Shown one piece after another: positions 45,261 to 55,005 of a stretch of DNA of 64,000 nucleotides (position 1 is the first letter of the stretch; every line of letters begins with the position of its first letter). The notes under the pieces are model-generated. The model did not search any database, was not told the origin of the DNA, and was given only the letters and a program-made list of their open reading frames with translations. The translations under genes and the position numbers were made by a program. The stretch comes from Musa acuminata AAA Group (lineage: Eukaryota; Streptophyta; Magnoliopsida; Zingiberales; Musaceae), in NCBI RefSeq assembly GCF_036884655.1, contig NC_088347.1:16083001-16147000 (forward strand), given 5' to 3'.

Positions 45261-47352
45261 TGTTAGGATCAAGAGTACTAGGAGGGGGGGGTAAATTAGT
45301 ACAGCGGAAAACTTTCTACGATTAAAATGAAATTGCGTTCGAACGATAAAAACGATTTTTGTGTGAAAGCCGATTCTAAGATTACTTTAACTTAAGATCT
45401 AGCAAGATGATGTTAAAGTCAATCTATGAAGGCAGTTTGCAGTTATGATGAAAACCAGAATATAAGCGCAAACTGAAATACGATATTCGTACGAAGAAAC
45501 TGATTTACGTCTAAATGCTGATTCGTAAATCACTTTATTAGGCAAGATGCAGTTTAAGCAAGGGTATAAAGGTAGTTTGTAGTTATGGTAGAAATCAAAA
45601 CGTAAACGTAATCTGAAATATGATGATCGTACGAAAAAGAAGATTTACGTCTAAACGCTGATTCGAAAAGTGCAAAGCTTGAAACCCGATCATATATGCG
45701 CAGAAAGTAGTAAGCTTCAGAGGAGGTTTGCAGTAAAAATAATATGCTCAAAGTACATGCAAACCGAGATTTAGAGTGGTTCGGTCAATCTTGACCTACT
45801 CCACTTTTGGCTTCCTCCACCAACGAGGTCACCGACGTCAACTAGAGGCCTTCCTTCAATAGGCGAAGGCCAACCACCCTTTTACAGTTTTACTCCTTTT
45901 GATGGGCTTAGGAGATAACCCTTACAGAATTTTCTCTCCTCTCTTTACAACTCAGAACTTGGAAGAATAGAGGGAGAAGAACTTTTGGCCTTTACAATAA
46001 TTTTGAGCTCTAAGAATCACATAAAAGGATCAAGATTTTGGTGTGAGTTCATGCCCTTTCAGTGCTGAATGGGTGGGGTATTTATAGGCCCCAACCCAGT
46101 TCAAATTTGGAGCTCAAAACTGTCAATTCCCGGAATTCCGGGATCAGGCGGTTGCACCTCCTGACTGGAGCGGTTGCACCGCCTGGCAGAGCTCGAAGAC
46201 TGTGCCTCTAGGTGGTGCCACCTCCTGTCAGGGGCGGTTGCACCTCTTTCCAGAGCTCGAAGATCGAGCTCAGGCGGTGCAACCTCCTGACTGAGGCGGT
46301 TGCACCGCTCAGCTAGTGCTTGGAGACCGAGCCCAAGCGGTGCCACCTCCTGTCAGGGGAGGTTGCACCACCCAGTCTCGCTCGAAGACTGAGCCCAGGC
46401 GATGCCACCTCTTGGCTAGGGCGGTTGCACTGCCCAGTCTTGCTCGGAGACTTAGCCCAGGCAGTGCTACCTCCTGGCTTGGGCGGTTGCACCTCCCGCC
46501 AGAAATCAGGGTCCGAATGGGTTGATCCATTCGGCCCAATTTGGGTTTTTCAGGGGCCCAATTGCCCCAAGATTAAGTTAATGTGATCACCTCCCATTTT
46601 CAACTTAATCATTATGCTAACTACGATTTTTCCTAAGACATTTACTGCAACTTGCTTCGCTGCGTCAATCGCTTCTTCCGGCGAGCTTCCGACGAACTTT
46701 CGTCGATCATCCGATGAACCCTCGGTGATGCTCCTGCGGACTTCCGGCAAACTCCTAGACTTGCGACGATCCACTTGGCGAGTTCTGATGAGCTTCTTTG
46801 GCAAGCTCATGGACTTCTCGGATTTGTTCCCGCAGAACCTCCGACGATTGTCCGAACTTCCGTCGAACTCTCGAACTCCCAACATGATCATTGTTTTGAC
46901 TCCGGCGCAACTCCTGCTGCATGTCTTTCTTCCATCATAGTTAATCCTGCACACTTAAAACAAAACTTCGATCGAGACAATTAATCCTAAGCAATTAACC
47001 AAGTTGTCCGGCATGTCATTGGTCCCTCGACGCTTCGTCCGATTCTTCGGTGCATCATCCTCTCCTGCAGCCTATTGCCCAAACGACCAGTTGACTCCGT
47101 AACTCCGATATCCTTGGCACAATACCCGGTCTTCTTGGCCCGATGCCCGAGTCCACGGCTCGAAGCCTTCTGTCGATACGTCAACCGATCTACCGGCCCG
47201 ACGTCCAATCTTCTGACATGTTCCTCTGGCACAACATGATTTTCCTGCTTTAATTGTCTCATCCTGATCAAAGCATCCTACGTCACTCAAAACACAGACT
47301 AAATTATAAACATATATCAAGTAGTTTCATCATCAAAATACGAGATTCAACA
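45261..47352 (-). repeat. E 3' LTR
   Basis: 2092 bp; as read on plus, TGTTAGGATCAAG to GATTCAACA. TATA box encoded at 46077-46086 (minus TATAAATACC). It contains the GGCGGTGCAACCGCC minisatellite at 46140-46500 and an extra block (about 46980-47300) not in C's LTR. Confidence 0.88.
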
Positions 47353-49840
47353 ATCTCCCCCTTTTTGATGATGACAACCACTTGATGACGGAGTTAAACT
47401 TAACTCCCAGAGTTTAAACAAACTCCCCCTATCAATATGCCATTTTGATAGAACCTTGAATTCAAACTGAATTCAAGTCATTGCAATATTCATCATGAAT
47501 ACTTGCAACACGTCATCATGAACTTATGCATAAACTTATGCATAACATCATACTTCTCCCCCTTTGTCATCAACAAAAAGGAGAAGTCCAACTATTCTTG
47601 TGTTTGGAATATTAGTTTAACTTATTGCGTGAAAAACATAATATCAAGTTTTATCATTATGCAGCTTTTAAGCCAGAAAATTCAGCAAATGTTACATCAT
47701 GCTTAGAACATTCAAGCTATCAAGTTTTAGATATGCAAGTTTTACGGCATACAAGATAGCACTTTTAGAACATGCAAGCTAGCAATGTTACAACATTTTA
47801 GAACTTGCAAGCTAGCAATTTAGAGATGTTCAAGAAGGCAACTCTTGCTTCTTGAAATATGTAAGTCGCAAGCTAGCAAATTTTTGCTTCCTTTGCAATG
47901 TTTGAGCTCGCAATTTTGCTTCCATTGCAAGGTGTAAGTTTAGCATGTTTAATTTTCTTGAGATAGCAACTATTTGCTTCTCTTTATATTACAAGCTAGC
48001 AATTTTTACGATATGCAAGTTTTACTACATACAAGCTAGCAAAAATTTCGAAAGGAAATGCAAGATAGCTTTCTTGTGTAAGCTCATGATTCTTGCTTCC
48101 TATTACAATGTATAAGTTGCAAGTTTTGCTTCTTGTGATAGGCAAGATAGCACTTTTGCAAATTTTTGTTTCTTAAGATAGACAAGCTTGTAATGTTTAA
48201 GATAGCAAGCTCTTTCTTCTCTTTTGAGAAGTGTCATTTTTGCTTTCTTAGCAAAATGCCAAACTACCAAGAGACAATGTTTTACATGAGGCAAGCAAAC
48301 AATTTGGCAAGTGTTACATTTGCATCTTCTCTTTAGATGTGCAAGAAAATAAACAAGTTTTTGTATTTTCTTGACATTTCAAGCTAGCAATTATATGTTC
48401 AAGATAGCAATTTCTTCTCTTTTGTAATTTTTGTCTTTTTCTTGAATTGTGCTAGCAATCTATCTCCCCCTTTGTCATTGGCAAAAAGAAGGGAAGACCC
48501 TTTACATTAATTTCTAAATCATGACAAAGGTAGGTTTCAATCTTATTTGTGCATCATTATATTTTCAAATTCGAACATGCACAATTTCAAAAACCTTATA
48601 TTTCATTCATGTATGATACTGATTAAATCAATCAATATTATGAGCATATTATACATGATACTTAAATTTTTTACTATTTATCAACATTTTGATCATGATA
48701 CCAAACATTCATCATTTAGAGTATTCATGACATTAAATCAACATTTATAATACATCATTTTAGTAACAACTCATAGCATTTTAAATCATGATTTACATCA
48801 TATGCAATATATCACATCATAATTAAAAAGCTCAAGTATTGCATGCATCATTGCAAATCATAAATGCTTCATATCATGATGGTATCAATTTTGTCAAATT
48901 ATATCCTATCATGCATGATCATAACTTTTCATTTGTATACATCAAAATAAATTAATGAATATTTCATGTATTCATATCATCACATAATGAATATCAAGAA
49001 GAATTAGTAATGAGATTTACGAATCATGTAGACAAATTATGAATATTAAGAGACATATTATGATTCTTTTTAGATAACTCAAATAGCAAAAAAAAGGATC
49101 ATAGTAAGTTATTTTGATTTATAAAAAGAATTCTCAAGTTATAATTCCAAGAAATCACGATTCATTTCAATAAATTTCAATAAGAACACAAAGTAGGTGA
49201 TCTTGATTCATAAATGATTTCAAGTTATAAATCATGGGAAATTAAGATCATGATTTCGATAAAACCCATTAAATTCAAATCATCAAAACCTCAACATTAC
49301 TTTCAAGAGATTCAAAATGGCATAGATAATTTTATTAATCTCTTAGTGAAAAAGTCAATAAGGTAGAGAAAAATAAATTTTCAAGAAAAATACTTTTCAC
49401 TTTTTAGTTGTTTTAATTCATATGATTTTATTTCATCTATGCCAAACATGTAGCATGTTTTAAAATCGAAAGTGCAAGTTTTATTATGACAAAGATCAAT
49501 AAGGCACTTTCATTACCGTGAAAATAAAAAATCGCATTATAAAACCAATAAACATGATTTTTAAAATCTCATGCATAGAATAAAATCATGGTATCAAAAC
49601 ATCATTATATCATCAAGCATGATTTCATATTTTCAATCAAAATCATTTTTTTTGTTTATCATAAAATATGTATTTTTCATGATTATTTTCAGAACTACTA
49701 GCATGATCATAAATTTTGCATTTTCATCATTTTTTTTTAAACATGTAATTTTCAGGAAAATTAATTCTATACTAAAAAAGAAAATGCATTATGAAGAGCA
49801 TCATGTAATTTCAAAATAAATTAAGGGGGTTTTGATTACC
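47353..49840 (-). other. E non-coding AT-rich interior
   Basis: PPT (minus AAAAAGGGGGAGAT) at 47353-47366, then no coding sequence. 47690-48460 has many degenerate copies of GCAAGCTAGCAATTT, with GCTTCC and CTTCTC in between; 48540-49800 is rich in ATCATGAT-like words. The position corresponds to pol and the 3' UTR of C but shows no similarity to pol. Confidence 0.65.
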
Positions 49841-49986
49841 TCATCGTTGAATGTCGTTAAGGCGTAGTTTGCCACCTCGCCTTTCTTGATTTTCTCCTTG
49901 TCTTCGGAGGAGCTCGATTCATCCCACTTTATGTTCTTCTTCTTTGGCCTCTTCCTTCATTCAAGTTTATTGTTTATTTTAGATTT

Positions 49987-50751
49987 TTATTTAATAAACT
50001 TATTAAGATTTAGTGTTCGAAGTTCAAGTTCATCATTGTCCTCATCACTTGAGTCATCGCTCAAGTGGTATTCATTTGTCCGGAGTTCCAAATCCTTCAT
50101 ATTCTTTGGAAGATGATTTTGTTCATCATATGCATTGTGCACCATTTCATATGTCATCAACGAACCAGTTAGTTCTTCAAGGGGTAAGTTGTTTAGGTTT
50201 TTAGCTTCTTGTATTGCAATTACTTTTGAATCCCACTTCTTAGAAAGAGAACGCAAAATCTTGTTTACGAGTTCAAAATCTGAAAAACATTTTCCAAGAG
50301 CTCTTAAACTATTGACGACATCCGTGAAACGGGTGTATATGTCACCTATAGTCTCGCTTGGTTGCATTCGAAAAAGCTCATAATCATGCAATAAAATGTG
50401 AACTTTCGAGTCTTTGACTCTACTAGTTCCCTCGTGTGTGATTTCAAGTGTTCGCCAAATGTCAAAAGACGTTTCGCACGTAGAAATCCGATTGAACTCA
50501 TTTTTGTCCAAAGCGCAAAATAAGGCATTCATAGCCTTTGCGTTTAATGAAAAATACTTCTTCTCCAAATCCGACCATTCATTCATCAGTTTAGAAGGAA
50601 GTTGAAAACCGTTTTCAATGATATTCCATAAATCCAAATTCATAGAAATCAAGAAAACTCTCATTTGAGTTTTCCAATAAGTGTAGTCCAATCTGTTAAA
50701 CAACGGTGGATGAAAGACCGAAAAGCCCTCTTGAAAGCCATGAAGAGCCAT
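49987..50751 (-). CDS. gag: E gag, truncated but open
   Basis: 254 codons from MALHGFQEGFSVFHPPLFNR. Copia gag of the SIRE type: DYTYWKTQMRVFLISMNL, MNALFCALDKNEFNRIST, RTLEITHEGTSRVKDSKV, YTRFTDVVNSLRALGK, ILRSLSKKWDSKVIAIQ, acidic DDSSDEDNDELE. It stops at LNLNKFIK, before the first zinc knuckle present in C; downstream sequence (49850-49950) reads like the segment after the knuckle, so the knuckle was deleted. The open frame in an otherwise non-coding element suggests recent activity or chance. Confidence 0.85.
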   Translation of the reverse strand: MALHGFQEGFSVFHPPLFNRLDYTYWKTQMRVFLISMNLDLWNIIENGFQLPSKLMNEWSDLEKKYFSLNAKAMNALFCALDKNEFNRISTCETSFDIWRTLEITHEGTSRVKDSKVHILLHDYELFRMQPSETIGDIYTRFTDVVNSLRALGKCFSDFELVNKILRSLSKKWDSKVIAIQEAKNLNNLPLEELTGSLMTYEMVHNAYDEQNHLPKNMKDLELRTNEYHLSDDSSDEDNDELELRTLNLNKFIK

Positions 50752-50787
50752 TTCTCTCGGGTGTAAATCCGAATTGAGAAAAACCGG

Positions 50788-50799
50788 GCTCTGAAACCA
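50788..50799 (-). other. E primer-binding site
   Basis: Minus strand TGGTTTCAGAGC, one mismatch from the initiator tRNA-Met PBS, next to the LTR at 50802. Confidence 0.8.
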
Positions 50800-50801
50800 A
50801 T

Positions 50802-52969
50802 TGTTAGGATCAAGAGCACTAAGAGGGCGGGGGTGAATTAGTGCAGCGGAAAACTTTCTGCGATTAAAACGAAACTGCGTTCGAACTGTTAGGATCGAAG
50901 CGGCACTAAGAGGGGGGGGTGAATTAGTGCAGATGATTAAAACGTTGATTTCGACAAATTTTTCGTACGATAAGAACGGAACTTGAAAAGTTTAACTTGA
51001 AAGCATATTCTTAAAGTTGCGCAACAAGGGTAATAAGGAACTAAAGCAGTAAGAAGATTTGCAGTAATGTAAATGACAATAATGAAATGCAAACCAGAGA
51101 TTACGCCGATTTAGAGTGGTTCGGTCAAATGACCTACATCCACTTGCGAGGCCCCTCTTCGATGAGGCTCCCACCTTCCACTAGCAAATCTCTTGAAAGG
51201 GAAGGGTAAATACCCCTCTTACAACTCTTTACAAGCGGTTCACTCTCTTACAAATTTTTAGCAAGAATGAAGGAGGTGAACACTAGCAAAATGAAAACAA
51301 GATTAGCTAGGACTTTTCTAATGCCTTTCTCTCAAACACTTGCTGCTCAAAAAGTTGTTCTCTCAACTGAGATTTGAGGGGTATTTATAGGCCTCAAGAG
51401 GATTCAAATTTGGGCTTCAAAATTTGAATTCTCTTTGGGTTCCCGCTGCTGGTGGTGCCACCGCCCAACCAAGCGGTGCCACCGCCCAGCCAGGAGGTGT
51501 CACCGCCTAGCTCTCGGGCACTGGGCGGTGCCACCGCCCAGCCCAGGCGGTGCCACCGCCTACAGTGTTTTCAGCCCACTAGTTAGACTTCAATCTTGCC
51601 CCAAACTAGTCCGAACTTGGGCCCAATTGGCCCCTACTTGGGTTATAGGATTAACACCTAATCCTAACCCTAATTAACGTGCTAACTACGAATTTAAAGA
51701 CATTTTCTAAGCTATTACAAAGTCTGCAAGTCAAGACTTCTTCCGGCGAGCTTCCAGCGAACTTCCGACGGTCTTCCGATAAACTCTCGGAAACCATTCT
51801 GCGTACTCCCGGCAAGCTCCTAGACTTCACGATTTGATCTTGGCAAGTTCCAACGAGCTTCTTTGGTAAGCTCCGATCTTTCTCGGCGAGCTCCGCGAAC
51901 TTCCAACGAACCTTCCGGCGAGCTTCCGAAAAACCCTTCGGCAAGCTCCCTACTCATTCTCGGCTAGTTCCGGCAGCATTCCCGACGAACCTTCGGACTT
52001 CCGTCGAACTCTTGAACTCCCAACGAATCCTTCGCGCTTGACTCCAGCACATTGTTTCGCTCGGAGACTTAGCCCAGGTGGTGCTACCTCCTAGCTTGGG
52101 CGGTTGCACCTCCCGCCAGAAATCAGGGTCCGAATAGATTGGTCCATTCGGCCCAATTTGGGTTTTTTAGGGGCCCAATTGCCCCAAGATTAAGTTAACG
52201 GGATCATCTCCCATTTTCAACTTAATCATTGTGCTAACTATGATTTTTCCTAAGACATTTACTGTAACTTGCTCCGGTGTGTCAATCGCTTCTTCCGGCG
52301 AGCTTCCGGCGAACTTCCGTCGATCATCCGATGAACCCTCGGTGATGCTCCTGCGGACTTCCGGCAAACTCCTGGACTTGCGACGATCCACTTGGCAAGT
52401 TCCGACGAGCTTCTTTGGCAAGCTCACGGACTTCTCGGATTTGTTCCCGCAGAACCTACGACGACTGTCCGAACTTCTGTCGAACTCTCGAACTCCCAAC
52501 GTGATCATTGTCTTGACTCCGGCGCAACTCCTACTGCATGTCTATCTTCCATCGTAGTTAATCTTGCACACTTAAAACAAAACTTCGATCGAGACAATTA
52601 ATCCTAAGCAATTAACCAAGTTGTCCGGCATGTCATTGGTCCCTCGACGCTTCGTCCGATTCTTCGGTGCATTATCCTCTCCTGCAGCCTATTGCCCAAT
52701 CGGCCAGTTGACTCCGCAACTCCAATATCCTTGGCACAATACCCGCTCTTCTTGGCCCGATGCCCGAGTCCATGGCCCGAAGCCTTCTGTCGATACGTCA
52801 ACCGATCTACCGGCCCGACGTCCAATCTTCTGACATGTTCCTCCGGCACAACATGATTTTCCTACTTTAATTGTCTCATCCTGATCGAAGCATCCTACGT
52901 CACTCAAAATGCAGATTAAATCAGAAACATATATCAAGTAGTTTTATCATCAAAATACGAGATTCAACA
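50802..52969 (-). repeat. E 5' LTR, chimeric with F2
   Basis: 50802-50886 matches the E 3' LTR start and about 52056-52969 matches its second half (from GCTCGGAGACTTAGCCCAGG). Between them lies an F-type LTR piece, replacing about 1.1 kb of E LTR. The right end GATTCAACA at 52969 and TSD CCGGT are intact. Confidence 0.8.
50887..52055 (-). repeat. F2: truncated F-type LTR inside E 5' LTR
   Basis: Begins TGTTAGGATCGAAGCGGCAC at 50887 and follows solo LTR F1 (4967 on), including GGTGCCACCGCC repeats at 51450-51565. It ends at about 52055, some 410 bp short of F1's end, so no TSD can be matched. Confidence 0.8.
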
Positions 52970-52983
52970 CCGGTGGGATATCC

Positions 52984-52993
52984 TCTTTAAATA
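52984..52993 (+). promoter_or_regulatory. Possible TATA box of the D gene
   Basis: CTTTAAATAG about 145 bp upstream of the ATG at 53133, in a plausible core promoter position. There is no other support. Confidence 0.35.
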
Positions 52994-53891
52994 GCGAACG
53001 CCTAACTTCGCTTTCATTTTTCGCCGCTGAGCCTCCTTCTTCAGGTTTTGTCGTCCCCTCTCTAGTTTCCTTCCCCGCTTCCTGGGTCGTCCTCCCTTTC
53101 CTTTTAGCTCTTCCTTGTTAAGGTCAGTTGAGATGCCATCCTCTTCTCCCTCTCCTTCTTCCCCTTCCTGTGTAGTTGAGGGGGAACGTCCTCCGACGTC
53201 TCCCGCGGAATCCTCTGACGGGGAAGCGACGCGTGCCTTGGAGGCCTTGATGTGGCCGCACGATAATGACTCCATCATGAGTGGGTCATTGTTGGGGGGG
53301 CTCCGTGAGCGTTATAGTATCCCAGAGGACTACATCCTCACTGCCCCTGAACCAGGACAATGGGCATACGACCCAGTCCCTAGGGGTTTCGCGCTGACCT
53401 TAGACGCCCTAGAGGCGGGCCTGCGCTTTCCCCTCCACCCCCTCATCGTATCTTGTATTTCTTTCTGGTGAATTTCGCTGTCCTAGGTGGCGCCGAACTC
53501 CTGGCGTTATGTAGTGGTATTCCTGGGGGAATGCCACCATGCCAACATCACTCCTACCCTCAACCTATTTCTCTCTTGCTACCGCCTCTCCAAAGGTTTG
53601 GGGGGTTATTTCCTATCTGCCCGGATGGGTTTTTGAGTCGGGGGGGCTCCTTCCAGTAATAAAGGATGGAAGGGGAGGTTTTTTTACATTAGTTGTGCAA
53701 AGGATTGGGGTTTTCGGGTTCGGTGGTCCGCGAGGGCAGTCGACAACACCACCCCAAGCTTGAGTGAAGCAGAGCGCCAAGACCTAGAGAGGCTCAGGGA
53801 GATTCTCCCTAGCTCCCAGGCCCTCCGGAACATGACCGAGTAGTGGCTAGCTGAGGCGGGGGGTCTCAGCTCGACGCCTCTGGGAACGTCA

Positions 53892-53957
53892 GTAACGTTT
53901 GGTTCGGGTGTTTGTGCGGTTTATTTCGGGTATTAAAATTTTCTCTGTCTCTTGCAG
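53892..53957 (+). other. D gene intron 1 (inferred)
   Basis: GTAACG to CTTGCAG, 66 bp, T-rich, between GGLSSTPLGTS and MVNLRSLLGG. Inferred from splice sites and composition only. Confidence 0.5.
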
Positions 53958-54306
53958 AAATGGTAAACCTCCGGTCGCTTCTGGGGGGTCAAGCGTCGCA
54001 AGCTCCTCCCCTAGCTCCGACGGCCGACCCACAACCTGGCTCGGAGGACGCCCCATTGGAGGTCGAGGCCAGGCACCCTCTGAAGAAGGCGAAGACAACA
54101 CCTTTGAAGGGGCCTGAGGCGGGCCACCGTCGGGGCGTGGCCGGGCCTAGTCGACAGGCGGCTGGGAAGGGTCTGCGCCCTATCTTTGTACAGGGGAACC
54201 CTCCGTAGCATTCCTCCGAGGCGCGCTTCATCCCGATATGGCTCGGGATTTGTACGTCCTGCCCTCGGAGGTGCTGCTCAACAAGTCCGCCCAATCACTG
54301 ACCTGG

Positions 54307-54383
54307 GTAAGTGCGTCTCCTCTTTTCCGGTTTGGTTTTGTCTGTCCGACGCCGACCTTCTTGACCCGCCTCTCCTTTTGTAG
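54307..54383 (+). other. D gene intron 2 (inferred)
   Basis: GTAAGTGCG to CTTTTGTAG, 77 bp, T-rich. Splicing joins NKSAQSLTW to GLHYTMALMDRV in frame. Confidence 0.6.
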
Positions 54384-54701
54384 GGCCTTCATTATACGAT
54401 GGCCCTGATGGACAGGGTGCGTGACGCCGGTCGGGTCATCGGGGGCCTCGTCAGCCGTAACGCCGAGCTTCACCGCCAGGTAGAGGTGGTCCGAGCCGGG
54501 GCCGGCCCGGAGGGTGTGGCGGCCGCCGAGAAGCGCACGGCGGATTCTGAGGCGGAGGCGGCTCGCCTCCGGTCGGAGCTTGAGGCCTCCAAGAAAGCAA
54601 ACGAGGAGCTTCAGAAAACAATAAGGGTGGAGCGGACCAAACTCCGCCTGTCGAAGACGGAGGCGAGCGCCCTCAGCAAGAAGCTGGAGGAGGCGAAGGC
54701 C

Positions 54702-55005
54702 GAGGAAGAAGTATTCAACGCAATCTTACTTCACATCTTTACATGTTGATATGATGAATTGCTACTATTACCATCATTCAAACTTGTTATATTTGATAAT
54801 AAATGTCAAGCCTTGACATCATCTTCAGAGAGATACATCATGATGGGAGTATTGATAAGTTCAAATGATTTTAACTTATCAATATGTCTCTTGAATTCTT
54901 AGGTTTTGAATTCAAGAATGACTTATCTCAAGTATGGCATATAGACAGGGGGAGTTAAGGTTAACTCCATTATCAATTGATTGTCATCATCAAAAAGGGA
55001 GAGAT
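54702..55005 (+). other. C 3' untranslated region, end, with PPT
   Basis: C sequence resumes with the 25-bp repeat of 44100-44124, then about 280 bp of AT-rich 3' UTR. Two purine tracts occur: CAGGGGGAGTTAAGG near 54947 and AAAAAGGGAGAGAT at 54992-55005, directly before the 3' LTR. Confidence 0.8.

Larger units (their letters stand above)
45261..52969 (-). mobile_element. E: gag-only SIRE-like copia element
   Basis: LTRs 45261-47352 and 50802-52969 (the latter chimeric), PPT 47353-47366, PBS 50788-50799, TSD CCGGT at 45256-45260 and 52970-52974. The interior (3.4 kb) holds only a truncated gag plus about 2.5 kb of AT-rich non-coding DNA; PR, INT, RT and RNase H are absent. It would need proteins from a relative such as C. 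Termini are similar to C and S1. Confidence 0.88.
53133..54701 (+). pseudogene. D gene: Transposase_28-like and coiled-coil protein (decayed, 3' truncated)
   Basis: The ATG at 53133 opens MPSSSPSPSSPSCVVEGE, a Ser/Pro-rich N-terminus, then RERYSIPEDYILTAPEPGQW and a domain resembling Pfam Transposase_28 (putative gypsy-type transposon; WRYVVVFLGECHHAN, CYRLSKGLGGYFL). Four stops interrupt it at 53469, 53484, 53634 and 53841. Likely introns are 53892-53957 and 54307-54383 (GT/AG). After the second intron comes a coiled coil (54399-54701: VSRNAELHRQVEVVRAG, EAEAARLRSELEASKKANEE). The gene is cut at 54701 by C sequence, and a frame shift lies near 54205. The function in the host is unknown. Confidence 0.7.

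Noticed and set aside
53115..53132. Upstream start for the D gene at 53115
   Set aside because: The codon there is TTG, not ATG; the first ATG is at 53133.
53448..53486. A 39-bp intron with GT/AG ends in the D gene
   Set aside because: Too short for a plant intron, and the stretch reads in frame with the domain apart from two transition stops.
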